Below, piece by piece: positions 37,721-46,805 of a stretch of DNA of 64,000 bases (position 1 is its first letter; the number at the start of each line of letters is the position of its first letter). The notes beneath the pieces are model-generated. The model made no database searches. It worked only from the letters and a program-made list of their open reading frames with translations, and was not told the origin of the DNA. Origin of the DNA: JAMXLO01 sp963850535 (GTDB lineage Bacteria; Pseudomonadota; Alphaproteobacteria; Acetobacterales; Acetobacteraceae). The translations under genes and the position numbers were made by a program. The DNA is taken from NCBI GenBank assembly GCA_963850535.1, contig CAWKMC010000039.1, positions 281,052-345,051 of the forward strand, read 5' to 3'.

Positions 37721-38059
37721 TCATTCCTTCTCGATCGTGCACTGCAAAGGATGCTGATTTTGCCGGGCCAGGTCCATGACCTGCGTCACCTTCGTCTCCG
37801 CCACCTCGTAAGTGTAGACGCCGCACACGCCTACCCCGCGTCGATGCACGTGGAGCATGATGCGGGTGGCTTCCTCGCGCGTCTTTTGGAAGAACCGTTC
37901 CAGGACATGAACGACGAATTCCATCGGCGTGTAGTCGTCATTCAGCATCAACACCTTGTACATCGCGGGTTTTCGCGTCTTCGGTCTCGCCCGGACGACG
38001 ACGCCAGTGTTTGGGCCCTCGCTGTTACCATTGCCGCCACGTCTGTCGCTGTCACTCAT
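37721..38059 (-). CDS. clpS: ATP-dependent Clp protease adaptor ClpS
   Basis: The 112-residue protein has the ClpS core: PAMYKVLMLNDDYTPMEFVVHVLERFF, ATRIMLHVHRRGVGVCGVYTYEVAETK, with the N-degron-binding residues. The disordered Gly/Asn-rich N-terminal tail is typical. ATG 38059 (MSDSDRRGG) with GGAAGA upstream is preferred over an in-frame start at 38131. It presents N-end-rule proteins to ClpA, encoded next. Confidence 0.95.
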   Translation of the reverse strand: MSDSDRRGGNGNSEGPNTGVVVRARPKTRKPAMYKVLMLNDDYTPMEFVVHVLERFFQKTREEATRIMLHVHRRGVGVCGVYTYEVAETKVTQVMDLARQNQHPLQCTIEKE

Positions 38060-38235
38060 CGTTCTTCCGCGCCTGCCTGTCGCGGCATCCCCGGAATTCT
38101 GGGACGCTCCTACTTCCGCCACGGCAGGCATCGGAGTCCCCGCCCCGTGCCCGCCGAAGCACGAACCATATCGGAAGGCGGCGCCCGGTTAAAAGAGCAT
38201 TGACGAGCAAAGATTAAGGCCTGGTGTCATTGCAC

Positions 38236-38264
38236 AAAAAAGGCCCCGACGACGCCGGAGCCTT
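38236..38264 (-). terminator. Rho-independent terminator of the phasin gene
   Basis: Read on the minus strand, a 9-bp stem (AAGGCTCCG with CGGGGCCTT, one T-G pair) around a 7-11 base loop runs into TTTTTT. It lies about 55 bases past the phasin stop and is the clearest intrinsic terminator in the window. Confidence 0.85.
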
Positions 38265-38318
38265 CCCTTGTGTCAAATGGGCGCTTCTTGCGAGAGGCGA
38301 GAAGCCCCTTGTACGGCG

Positions 38319-38843
38319 TCAGCCGGCCTTCCCGAACTTCTCCATGGCCACGCTGAACCGGGCGGTAAGCGGCGCCAGCGTCTGCTCCGTGAGTTTCATC
38401 GAAGCATCCGTCAGCTTGCCCGACTCGGTCAGCGTCTTCTCCATCGTCGAACGGGCCAGGCTGGCCTGCAGGTCGAATGCGTCCTTCAGGGACTTGACCG
38501 AGGATATGGCCTTGAACGTGGACATGGTGTCATCGAACGAGGCCTGAGCATTGGCCGCCATCTGCTTACCGATATCCTGAACTCCGGATGCCCAGATCTG
38601 CCCAGACTTCACGATCGCCTCAAAGTTACCCTGGCCGAACGCCACGAGTTCTTCGGCTGTCTTCATCGCTTTTTCCATACCTTCCTTCACCTTTGCCTGT
38701 GTGTCCGCGAAGCCCGAGGCTGCGCGTGTCATGCCATCCTTCAAACCCGACATGGTCGTATCGAACCCCTTGGCGGCTGTCCGTGCCGTCTGGTCTTCGA
38801 TCATGGCCGGGGCCTCGATCGCTTTCGACTTGCTACCTGACAT
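38319..38843 (-). CDS. Phasin family protein
   Basis: The 174-residue protein is almost wholly helical and matches phasin_2: EELVAFGQGNFEAIVKSGQIWASGVQDIGKQ in two overlapping conserved stretches, then ASFDDTMSTFKAISSVKSLKDAFDLQ and LARSTMEKTLTESGKLTDAS. Phasins coat polyhydroxyalkanoate granules in the cytoplasm. It has its own strong terminator. No phaC or phaZ is nearby. Confidence 0.92.
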   Translation of the reverse strand: MSGSKSKAIEAPAMIEDQTARTAAKGFDTTMSGLKDGMTRAASGFADTQAKVKEGMEKAMKTAEELVAFGQGNFEAIVKSGQIWASGVQDIGKQMAANAQASFDDTMSTFKAISSVKSLKDAFDLQASLARSTMEKTLTESGKLTDASMKLTEQTLAPLTARFSVAMEKFGKAG

Positions 38844-39193
38844 CTAGATGCTCTCCCGGCGCAGCGACGCTTCTGCAAGTGACCCGCCGTGCGCTCTCAA
38901 AATGGGTTGTCCAAACCGTTTTGCTGCACCGCAGCACGATCCTCATATAGCCTGCGGCCTTCGGTAGATCAAGCGATTTTTGTGCAGTGCACAAAATCTG
39001 CCTAGTTCGTTATTCGGCCGTTCCGCTCGGTCGGTCCGGTCGTCGCAGGACTCGTCCCTAACCGCTTCATTTTTTTCTCTTTTCGCTTCAATTACGACTG
39101 GACAGTCCGATTGCCCGGTTCGTAGAGTTGTGCGGAAACGCCGGGGGTGCGCAACGGATGAGGTCGGGCGGTCCTCGTGGACGCACAATCACG

Positions 39194-40363
39194 ATGCGTC
39201 TTGCTGCGCTCGCGGTGAGCTTCGCGGCGCTGGGTCTGGCTGGTGTGGAACAGGCCGCGGCACAGATCGGTTCCGATCGCTACAGTTCAATCGTGGTCGA
39301 TGCCACCACAGGTAGTGTTCTGGAGGCCGCCAACCCGGACGCCCCACGGCATCCCGCCAGTCTCACCAAGCTGATGACCTTATATATGGCGTTCGAGGCG
39401 CTGCGGGACCGGCGCGTCACGATGGATGAGTTGGTGCCAGTCACGACCCACGCGGCGTCCATGGAGCCCTCGAAGCTGGGGCTCGTGCCTGGCACGCGCC
39501 TTACGGTGGAAGAGGCCATTCTCGGGCTGGTGACGAAATCAGCGAATGATGCGGCCGCGGCATTGGGAGAACTGCTGGGAGGGTCAGAGGACCGCTTCGC
39601 CCAAATGATGACTTTGCGGGCGCGGGCGCTGGGCATGAGCCATACGACGTTCACCAACGCCTCCGGGCTGCCTGATCCGGATCAATGGACCAGTGCGCGC
39701 GACTTGGCCACTCTGGGCCGCCGCCTGATCTCGGATTTCCCGGGCTACTACCCTTATTTCGGCACCCGCAGCTTCACCTTTCGGCGGCGGGTGATTTTCA
39801 ATCATGACCGCATGCTCGAGTCCTACCCGGGCGCAGACGGAATGAAGACGGGCTATACCGTGGCCTCTGGTCACAACCTAGTCACCAGTGCTGTTCACGG
39901 CGGTGTTCGCCTGATCGGGGTGGTGCTTGGTGCAGCGTCCAATCCCGAACGTGACGCTCACATGGCGGTTCTCCTTGATCAAGGTTTCGAGGAGTTGGAC
40001 GTGCCTCCCGAAAGGCGAACGATGGTGGCAGGCCGTCTGCCCACCCTGGTCAGCACGGCGCACGCGGCAACGCTGACATTGCAACCGGCGCGGCCGCGGG
40101 GGGCCGCCATGTCGGCCTGGGCGATCCAGGTTGGCAGCTTCAGCAGCGAGCGGGCAGCGCGCGATGCGGCGGTGAGCGCACGCCGTGCCGCGGATGGCGG
40201 CGACGTGCGGATCGAACCCGCCAGCCAACACGGTCGCACGGTCTGGCGCGCGCAGGTGACCGGATTGACAGCCTCCGAGGCGCAGGGCGCTTGTGCCGAA
40301 CTGGGCCGCCGCCGATCGGCTTGCATCGTGCTGCGATTAGACCGCCAGGTCGCGAGCCGCTGA
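39194..40363 (+). CDS. D-alanyl-D-alanine carboxypeptidase with C-terminal SPOR domain
   Basis: The 389-residue protein has a signal peptide (LAALAVSFAALGLAGVEQAAAQ) and the S11 peptidase motifs SLTK (Ser56, Lys59), SAN in VTKSANDAAA and KTG in DGMKTGYTVASGHN. A linker leads to a SPOR domain (about 310-389: AWAIQVGSFSSERAARDAA, WRAQVTGLTASEAQGAC) that binds denuded glycan at the division site. It trims peptidoglycan stem peptides in the periplasm. ATG 39194 puts the signal at the N-terminus. It is convergent with rpiA. Confidence 0.94.
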   Translation: MRLAALAVSFAALGLAGVEQAAAQIGSDRYSSIVVDATTGSVLEAANPDAPRHPASLTKLMTLYMAFEALRDRRVTMDELVPVTTHAASMEPSKLGLVPGTRLTVEEAILGLVTKSANDAAAALGELLGGSEDRFAQMMTLRARALGMSHTTFTNASGLPDPDQWTSARDLATLGRRLISDFPGYYPYFGTRSFTFRRRVIFNHDRMLESYPGADGMKTGYTVASGHNLVTSAVHGGVRLIGVVLGAASNPERDAHMAVLLDQGFEELDVPPERRTMVAGRLPTLVSTAHAATLTLQPARPRGAAMSAWAIQVGSFSSERAARDAAVSARRAADGGDVRIEPASQHGRTVWRAQVTGLTASEAQGACAELGRRRSACIVLRLDRQVASR

Positions 40364-40369
40364 TCCGGG

Positions 40370-41110
40370 TCAGCCGCCCGGTCTGATGGCGCGCACGCCG
40401 GCAGCATCGGCGATCAGGGCGACTTCAGCCATGCCGATGAATAGCCCGGTTTCTACCACTCCGACTGTCTGACCGATCATGCGGTCGAAGCTCTGGGGAT
40501 CGGTGATCTCGCGGAACCGGCAATCCAGGATCCGGTTGCCACCATCTGTGCAGAACAATTGTCCGGTGGCGTCTCGCCGGGGCTGCGGATCCGCGCCAAG
40601 CCGACGCAATCGGTCTGCGGTCGTCTCCCAGCCAAAGGGCACCACTTCGACCGGAACCGGGGTCTTCATTCCCAGTTGGTCAACGAGCTTCTCGTGGTCG
40701 GCAACAATAACGAGCCGCGCACTGACCGAGGCGACAATTTTTTCCCGCAGCAGCGCTCCTCCGAGGCCCTTGATCAGGTTCAATGTTCCGAGCTCGATTT
40801 CGTCAGCGCCGTCGATCGTCAGGTCCAGGCGGCGATGTTCGGCAAACGTGGTCAGTGGGATTCCGCCGGCACGTGCCTGGCCCGCGCTGCGCTCCGATGT
40901 GGGAATGGCACGGATCCGGAGGCCGCGGCGCACCCGGCGGACCAACGCCTCAATGGCGTAATGGGCCGTCGATCCAGTGCCGAGACCGATCACCATTCCA
41001 TCTTCAACCATTGCGGCCGCAGTCTCGGCAGCGGCGCGTTTCTCCTCGTCGCGATCCATCAGGCGCGCACCTGGGCCACCCGCGATCGATTGATTTCCGC
41101 CGTCACTCAC
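40370..41110 (-). CDS. rpiA: Ribose-5-phosphate isomerase A
   Basis: The 246-residue protein has VIGLGTGSTAHYAIEAL, TSERSAGQA, LDLTIDGADEIE, LIKGLGGALLREKIVAS and the catalytic-loop and C-terminal motifs TDGGNRILDCRF and GVVETGLFIGMAEVALI. It interconverts ribose-5-P and ribulose-5-P. GTG 41110 with AAGGAGG directly upstream is the likely start. ATG 41056 is an alternative that keeps the whole domain. Confidence 0.96.
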   Translation of the reverse strand: MSDGGNQSIAGGPGARLMDRDEEKRAAAETAAAMVEDGMVIGLGTGSTAHYAIEALVRRVRRGLRIRAIPTSERSAGQARAGGIPLTTFAEHRRLDLTIDGADEIELGTLNLIKGLGGALLREKIVASVSARLVIVADHEKLVDQLGMKTPVPVEVVPFGWETTADRLRRLGADPQPRRDATGQLFCTDGGNRILDCRFREITDPQSFDRMIGQTVGVVETGLFIGMAEVALIADAAGVRAIRPGG

Positions 41111-41382
41111 CCCCTCCTTGGTATCGCGCGGTGGGCCAACGTCATGCGCTTAGATTAGCGCGGGTGCTATGGATCGGCTACGCCATGGGGTCACTCTGCT
41201 CGTATTGCCGAAGTGGCCGCTCAACCGCCGCCTGATCACCGCTGGATGTCGCAAGCCATACAAGAAAGCAGGCTGGGCTGCGCTCCCGGTGAACGTCTTT
41301 CGCAACTCTTGCGCCCAGCCGTGGCGTTGCGCATCTTGCAACATTGGCCGCGGCCGGCGCGGCAAATGCGGAGCAAGGCAGG
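41111..41382. other. Divergent rpiA/map intergenic region
   Basis: The 272 bases contain open frames in two phases but none with family resemblance, good start sites or consistent coding character. I see no RNA gene. It presumably holds the rpiA and map promoters. Confidence 0.4.
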
Positions 41383-42189
41383 ATGGACGGCGGGGCCGAC
41401 GCAAGACGAATTACAATCCACGCGCCGGAGGATTTCGCCGGAATGCATGCCGCCGGCCGGCTCGCGGCCGAGACGCTCGACATGATCACCCCTCACGTCA
41501 AGCCGGGCGTGTCGACTGGAACACTGGACGCCCTGTGCCATGAGTTCATCACCGCCCACGGTGCAGTCCCGGCGCCGCTGAATTATCGTGGCTATCCAAA
41601 GTCGATCTGCACCTCAATCAATCACGTCGTCTGTCACGGTATTCCGGGCGAGCGGAAGCTGGAGAATGGCGACATCCTCAATATCGATGTGACGGTGATC
41701 CTGAACAGCTGGCACGGCGATTCTTCGCGAATGTACGTCGCCGGCAATGCGTCAACTCGTGCGCGCAACCTGATGGATGTGACCTATGAGGCGATGATGC
41801 GCGGTGTCACGTCGGTGAAGCCAGGGGTGACGCTGGGCGATGTTGGCCACGTGATCCAGAATTTTGTGGAGAGCCAGCGCTTCAGCGTGGTGCGCGACTT
41901 CTGCGGGCACGGCATCGGCCGGCGCTTCCACGAGCCGCCGAACGTGCTGCATTTCGGCAAGCCGGGAGAAGGCCCTTTGCTGCGGGCGGGGATGTTCTTC
42001 ACCATCGAGCCGATGGTGAATGCCGGCAGGCCGGAGGTGAAGGTGCTGGACGACGGTTGGACGGCGGTGACACGCGATCGCAGTCTGTCGGCCCAGTTTG
42101 AGCATATGATTGGCGTGACCGAGACCGGCTGCGAGATCTTTACCCTGTCGCCGGCGGGGTTCACCAAGCCGCCGTACGAACCGAATTGA
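41383..42189 (+). CDS. map: Methionine aminopeptidase, type I
   Basis: The 268-residue protein has the MetAP metal ligands: NIDVTVILNSWHGDSSR (Asp, Asp), DFCGHGIGRRFHEPPNV (His), FFTIEPMVN (Glu) and AQFEHMIGVTETG (Glu). ATG 41383 lies just after GGCAGG. It removes the N-terminal Met from nascent proteins. Cupin and radC genes follow on the same strand. Confidence 0.96.
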   Translation: MDGGADARRITIHAPEDFAGMHAAGRLAAETLDMITPHVKPGVSTGTLDALCHEFITAHGAVPAPLNYRGYPKSICTSINHVVCHGIPGERKLENGDILNIDVTVILNSWHGDSSRMYVAGNASTRARNLMDVTYEAMMRGVTSVKPGVTLGDVGHVIQNFVESQRFSVVRDFCGHGIGRRFHEPPNVLHFGKPGEGPLLRAGMFFTIEPMVNAGRPEVKVLDDGWTAVTRDRSLSAQFEHMIGVTETGCEIFTLSPAGFTKPPYEPN

Positions 42190-42207
42190 TTACCAGGAGG
42201 AAACGCG

Positions 42208-42618
42208 ATGAATGACCACACGCCGATCGGCAAAACGATGAATGTCGCCGTCGCGACGAAGGAGGGCGCGAAATACGTCTCCGGTCGTCGCGCCTACTTC
42301 AAGTACCGTGACCTCGGGGTCACCGACGGGACCAATGGATTCATGCGTGCTCAGGTCACCTCGGCCGAGAAGGGCATGTCGCAGCCGACCGGTTGGCACG
42401 TGCACAAGTGCCAGGCGCAGTTGGTCTATATGCTCAGCGGCTGGGTCGATCTGGAGTTCGCCGATCGCAAGGTGCGCATCCAGGCCGGCAAATCCATCAT
42501 GATCCCGGGCGATACGCCCCACAACGAGACGGGCACGTCCGACACTTTCGAACTGCTGGAGGTCTCGGTGCCGGCCGATATGGGGACCGAGCCCTGCGCT
42601 CCACCGCCGGGGCATTAA
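42208..42618 (+). CDS. Small cupin-domain protein
   Basis: The 136-residue protein has one cupin barrel with metal-ligand candidates in TGWHVHKCQAQLVYMLSGWVD and IPGDTPHNETGTS (His, His, Gln/Glu, His). An AGGAGG box precedes the ATG, 18 bases after map. Single-domain cupins of this kind may be small dioxygenases, isomerases or binding proteins. No specific function is assignable. Confidence 0.85.
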   Translation: MNDHTPIGKTMNVAVATKEGAKYVSGRRAYFKYRDLGVTDGTNGFMRAQVTSAEKGMSQPTGWHVHKCQAQLVYMLSGWVDLEFADRKVRIQAGKSIMIPGDTPHNETGTSDTFELLEVSVPADMGTEPCAPPPGH

Positions 42619-42631
42619 CTTCAGCGCAAGA

Positions 42632-42656
42632 CCACGCCCGCATGCTCGGGGCGTGG
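42632..42656 (+). other. Hairpin overlapping the radC start
   Basis: CCACGCCC (42632-42639) pairs with GGGCGTGG (42649-42656). The second arm contains the GTG start of radC at 42653. It could be the end hairpin of the map-cupin transcript or could mask radC translation. Confidence 0.45.
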
Positions 42657-43399
42657 CAAAAGGTGAGCGCACGCAGGGGGTCGCCGAGGCCCTGTCGCTG
42701 TTCGACGCTTCGGCCGAAGGCACAGCACGTCTCCCCGGTGTAGAAGGACACCGGGCGCGATTGCGCACCCGGCTGCTGGCGGCTGGGCCGGATGCGCTGG
42801 CTGACCATGAGATGCTGGAGATCGTGCTGTTCGCCTTGCCACGGCGCGATACCAAGCCTCTGGCGCGCGCTTTGATGGCCCGGTTTGGCAGTTTCTCTCG
42901 GGTAATTTCAGCGCCGGTGCAGGATCTTCTGTCGGTGGAGGGCATGGGCGACGCCGGAGTGGCGGCGCTCAAGTCGGTCCACGCGGCTTCGCTGCGCCTG
43001 TTGCAAGCGGAGATCATGGGCCAGCCGGTGCTCAGCAACTGGGACCGCCTGATGGCCTATCTCGGCGCCGAGCTTTCGCGTGAGCGCGTCGAGCAGTTCC
43101 GGGTCCTGTTCCTCGATAACCGTAACCGCTTGCTGGCGGATGAGGCACAGCAACGGGGCACGGTGAACCACACTCCGGTCTATCCACGCGAGGTGTCTAA
43201 GCGGGCGCTCGAACTGCACGCCACGGCCCTGATCCTGGTGCACAACCATCCGAGCGGCGATCCGACGCCATCGCGCGACGACATTGTAATGACGCAGCAG
43301 ATCCGAGCGGCAGTCGAGGCGTTGTCGGTCGTGCTGCACGATCACATCGTAATTGGCAACGGACGGTGGATCAGTTTCCGCAAGGAAGGCCTGTCGTAG
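42653..43399 (+). CDS. radC: RadC/JAB-domain protein
   Basis: The 248-residue protein has the N-terminal HhH-like region (RLRTRLLAAGPDALADHEMLEIVLFA) and the MPN/JAMM metal motif ALILVHNHPSGDPTPSRDD. The historical DNA-repair role of RadC is doubtful, and in many bacteria it is linked to competence or recombination. GTG 42653 is the only good early start and lies in a hairpin arm. Confidence 0.93.
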   Translation: MAKGERTQGVAEALSLFDASAEGTARLPGVEGHRARLRTRLLAAGPDALADHEMLEIVLFALPRRDTKPLARALMARFGSFSRVISAPVQDLLSVEGMGDAGVAALKSVHAASLRLLQAEIMGQPVLSNWDRLMAYLGAELSRERVEQFRVLFLDNRNRLLADEAQQRGTVNHTPVYPREVSKRALELHATALILVHNHPSGDPTPSRDDIVMTQQIRAAVEALSVVLHDHIVIGNGRWISFRKEGLS

Positions 43400-43412
43400 C
43401 GGCGCTCGTCAG

Positions 43413-44207
43413 CTATTTGCACGCGCCCGAATGTCCGTTGAGATACCAGCCCAGGATCCTCTGTACCTGACAGGCAGTGGGCCTGTGACGGTGCACCGCC
43501 GGTTGCCGTTCAACATTGATCGGGGTCGATCTTCCCGCGCCCACCGGCACCCGCAAAGTCCCTTGGCGGATGGCCAAGCCATACAGCGGCACCGGGTCCA
43601 GCACGCCGCGCAGTACCCGCGCACCGATTTGTGCAACGCGGTCTCGGTATTCCGCGGCAAGCATTGGCGTATGCGAGTGATAGAGGCCGACCGCCATGTT
43701 CCAATTGCCTTTCGCGGCACCATGGTAGAGGTCCATCAGGTAACCGGCGGCGAAGTCTGCGTTCAGGATTGGATCGAACGCATCTTCCACCGAAGCAAAG
43801 GCTTTGGGATGCAGCGATACGTCGACCTGAGTACAGCCGATATCGATGTAGTGATGCCGTGACTCCTGCAGGTTTACCCACGCGATGGCGGCCGCTTTGC
43901 TCTCCAGATACAGACCGCGGCCGTCCGCGTTGATTGTCCACGGCCACGCACGGACGTCGTTCAGTGCCACCACGGGTTTGCCGCTCTCAGCCCTGGCGAT
44001 TGCTCCCAGCAGACCGGGCGGTAAGTGATGCTGTTGTTCTGCCTCACGTACTGCCGAGTCACAGAGTGCGCTTTGAGCAACGTCCCAATCCGTGGGATTA
44101 AGCGGTCTGTTTCCCGGCTCATCGGCCAGTGCTGGTGCAAGCGGGGTCGCTAGGGCACCTAGAGTGGCGATGACAGCGATCCATTGGGGAAGCTGCCGGC
44201 ATCTCAC
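43413..44207 (-). CDS. Lytic transglycosylase-like (SLT) secreted protein
   Basis: The 264-residue protein starts with GTG 44207, overlapping the stop of the upstream MFS gene (GTGA). A signal peptide (LPQWIAVIATLGALATPLAPALA) leads to an SLT domain: HHLPPGLLGAIARAESG with the catalytic Glu in AESG, WPWTINADGRGLYLESK, and NADFAAGYLMDLYHGAAKGNWNMAVGLYHS in two adjoining conserved pieces. It cleaves peptidoglycan glycan strands in the periplasm. Coupling to a transporter gene is unusual. It is convergent with radC. Confidence 0.88.
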   Translation of the reverse strand: MRCRQLPQWIAVIATLGALATPLAPALADEPGNRPLNPTDWDVAQSALCDSAVREAEQQHHLPPGLLGAIARAESGKPVVALNDVRAWPWTINADGRGLYLESKAAAIAWVNLQESRHHYIDIGCTQVDVSLHPKAFASVEDAFDPILNADFAAGYLMDLYHGAAKGNWNMAVGLYHSHTPMLAAEYRDRVAQIGARVLRGVLDPVPLYGLAIRQGTLRVPVGAGRSTPINVERQPAVHRHRPTACQVQRILGWYLNGHSGACK

Positions 44208-45401
44208 GCGTCGTGTCCACCGCGGGTGCTGGGCACATGCATCAGCGATGCGGGGAGCCCAGCGCACATCGGGAGCGCCGCAAGACACAGAGCGGCCATG
44301 ACGAGGAAGGCGCGGGCGCCTATTTGCTGATAAAGAGGGCCTGAAAGAAGAGTTAGCAGCGCCGTCGCCAGTCCTACGCACAAGGTGCCGTAAACCGATT
44401 GCGCTGTGGCTGCCAAGCGAGATGGCACCACCAGCACAATGACGCGCATGCTCGCAAGATGCAGCAGAGCGAATGTCAGGCCGTGCAGCGGCTGAGCAGC
44501 CGTCAACACCAATGGCGAGGTGGTGAAGGCCAGAACCGACCACCGGACAACGCCCGCCGCAGCCGCCAGTCCACACGCGCCGCCTGCACCGATCCGTCGA
44601 ATAAGTGATGGTCCAATCAGCAGGAATACCAGCACCTCCGCCATCACGGACTCGGACCAAAGAAAGCTGATGGTGCTCAAGCTTATCCCGGCCGAGCGCC
44701 AGGTGATCACAGAGAAGCTGTCGTTCAGAGCATGGCTTCCCTCGACCAAAGCTGCGATGCAGAGGGTACGCCGGAATGGCGCAACTCGCAGCAACAGCGC
44801 GCAATCGCGCAGGGTGGGTGTGCGGAAGCCCGAACCGATGGGCTGGATTTCGCCAATGCCTGGAAGCAGCAGTCCTGTGCCGCCGCCAATGAGCAGGAAC
44901 AAGCCACTGAACCAGATAATGCTCGCCAAGCCTGCCCCACTTGCCATCCATCCGGTGAGGAAGGTGCCGGCGATGAATGCGGCAGAGCCACCGGCTCGCA
45001 GCCAACCGTAACTCAAAGCGGCCCCGAGTGACCTCGCTTTGCCGTGCGGCAGTGGTGGCGAGCGCGTCGGAAACTGGGACGATCGGCGCCAGAGCCACGG
45101 CGTGAACCAGAGCGACCGTGAGCAACCCACGGAAGCCGGACATTGTAAGGTACCCGACACCGGCCATGGCAGCGGCAGTGGCGCACGTGCATAAGCTCAG
45201 CCCATGTCGTCGCCATCGATCGGCGGCGTGAGCAAGGGCAGGGCCGGCGAGAACTCTTACCGCCGTGGATGCCGCCAGGACCACGCCGATTTCGTCCGGA
45301 CGCAATCCCCGATCGGCAAGCAGTGCTGGCAGGAAGGGCGACTGCACACCGAACGCCGCATAGAGCAGCGCGTAGACCGCGAGGAACCTGGCGAATATCA
45401 A
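44204..45401 (-). pseudogene. MFS transporter (MFS_1-like), broken by one extra base
   Basis: The first five or so membrane helices read FARFLAVYALLYAAFGVQSP, ADRWRRHG and PIVPVSDALATTAAR, then the frame fails. Dropping one T in GAGTTAC (plus-strand A at 45010/45011) gives GRFEYGWLRAGGSAAFIAG and the rest of a 12-helix transporter (LAATAQSVYGTLCVGLATALLTLL and more) to 44204. The start is unclear: TTG 45401 fits the first helix but has no good ribosome site. The fold resembles nucleoside/phenylpropionate-type symporters. Without correction neither half is functional. Confidence 0.8.
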
Positions 45402-45450
45402 TGCTACAGCAGCAGTGCGCGGCGGTCGGACGGTTGAATGCGGACCAGTA

Positions 45451-46452
45451 TCAGCTTGCTGCTTCGGCGCCGGACCGCGACCGCCCGGTAGGCTTCGCAA
45501 CAGGACGGCGTGGCGTCGGCGCTGGGCTACATGGCGTGCCAATCACCTCGACGCAGTCAGGCAGCTGCCCGAGGATGAGCCTGCCGAATTCTTCCAGATC
45601 TTCGGCCTGGGGGAAGCTCGTTCGCCAAAGCAAACCGACGCGTCGATGTGCCTTGCTCGCGATGAGGGGGCGCACCTCCAGCTGCTTATGCCGAGCCGTC
45701 AGATGCGGCACGGCCATCGCGGGTAGCAGCGTGCAACCGAGGCCCGCGGCAACCATCTCAGAAATTGTCTCTAAGCTGGTCGCCCGAAAATCGTCGCTCG
45801 GTCCTATGCCATTGCTGAATTTCTCGCCACACACTTCCAGTGCTTGGTCGCGCAGGCAGTGTCCTTCATCGAGCAACAGCAGGCATTCGCGCTTGAGTTC
45901 ACTCTCCGTGACAACCGGCTGATTGCTCAGCGGGTGCCCGGGGGCACAGGCAAAGCAGAACGGCTCCAGGAACAGCGGCATCGCCCGATAGCCTTCGGTG
46001 TGCTCGGGCAGCGCGATCAGCACAACGTCCAGCGCGTACCCGTCCAATGCGGCCATGAGGTTCGCGGTCAGATCTTCCCTCAGCACCAGTCGAAGCGCGG
46101 GTAAGATCTGATGCAGACGTTCGAGTATCAGCGGCAGGATGTAGGGACTTAGTGTCGGGATAATGCCAAGCCGCAGGATGCTGGTGAGCGTGCCGTGGCG
46201 ATGACGCACCAATTCGGAGATCTGGTCGGCCTCCTCTAAAATCCGGCGCGCATGGGCAACAACGGCTTTGCCGATCGGTGTGAGGGTGACAAACCGGGTC
46301 GTGCGCTCGACCAGCGGCACGCCGAGATTCTCCTCCAGCTTCCTCAACTGGCTGCTAAGTGTCGGCTGGGTTACCCGGCACCGTTCGGCCGCCCGGCCGA
46401 AGTGAGAAAGGTCGGCAACCGCGACGAGATACCGCAACTCGGCCAGCGTCAT
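45451..46452 (-). CDS. oxyR: OxyR-type LysR regulator
   Basis: The 333-residue LysR protein has an N-terminal winged HTH (LRYLVAVADLSHFGRAAER, TQPTLSSQLRKLEE) and a C-terminal sensor domain with the peroxide-sensing pair in DEGHCLRDQALEVCGE: Cys199 and Cys208, matching E. coli OxyR numbering. OxyR activates peroxide defence after disulfide formation. No katG or ahpCF lies beside it. The divergent neighbour is the DUF1800-DUF1501-NHL unit. A low-complexity Arg/Pro tail extends the C-terminus. Confidence 0.93.
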   Translation of the reverse strand: MTLAELRYLVAVADLSHFGRAAERCRVTQPTLSSQLRKLEENLGVPLVERTTRFVTLTPIGKAVVAHARRILEEADQISELVRHRHGTLTSILRLGIIPTLSPYILPLILERLHQILPALRLVLREDLTANLMAALDGYALDVVLIALPEHTEGYRAMPLFLEPFCFACAPGHPLSNQPVVTESELKRECLLLLDEGHCLRDQALEVCGEKFSNGIGPSDDFRATSLETISEMVAAGLGCTLLPAMAVPHLTARHKQLEVRPLIASKAHRRVGLLWRTSFPQAEDLEEFGRLILGQLPDCVEVIGTPCSPAPTPRRPVAKPTGRSRSGAEAAS

Positions 46453-46805
46453 GGCGTCCTCCCTCCTATTGGCGCCGCCTATTTATGAAATTGCATATTT
46501 AGATTGGACAAATAGACCGGGGCTGGCAAGGCTAGCCCGATGGGTCCCAGGGGTCGGTCTGTCCTGATGGCCAAAAGGGCTCTATGACGTGGCCTCTTGT
46601 TTGGATGATCGGGCGCCGCTTCTGGCGGAATGCAGGGCGCCATCCGAGGTCGGGTGAGCCAGGGCGCCGGCGGCGAGTAAACTCGGTTAGGCCGTGATGT
46701 GTTGGAATGCTGATCGCCGACCCTGGATGAATTCGCCTGATGTGGTAGTGTCGCCGCTGCGAGCGAAATCCGTTTGGTTAGTGCTGTATTTCGGGAGGAT
46801 CAACT
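46453..46805. promoter_or_regulatory. OxyR/DUF1800 divergent intergenic region with inverted repeat
   Basis: This 353-base gap has no gene. Near oxyR, CTATTT (46479-46484) and AAATAG (46510-46515) form an inverted repeat around an AT-rich core, in the place where LysR proteins bind to autoregulate. Closer to DUF1800 I see only a GGGAGGA ribosome site at 46793-46799. There is no RNA gene or clear hairpin. Confidence 0.4.

Noticed and set aside
41169..41543. Small plus-strand frame upstream of map
   Set aside because: It overlaps the map start in another frame and shows no family resemblance or ribosome site.
43413..45542. A single 709-residue protein on the minus strand
   Set aside because: It joins the N-terminus of the MFS transporter, an out-of-frame stretch of it and the lytic transglycosylase. 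The transporter frameshift explains the fusion, and the transglycosylase has its own GTG start and signal peptide.
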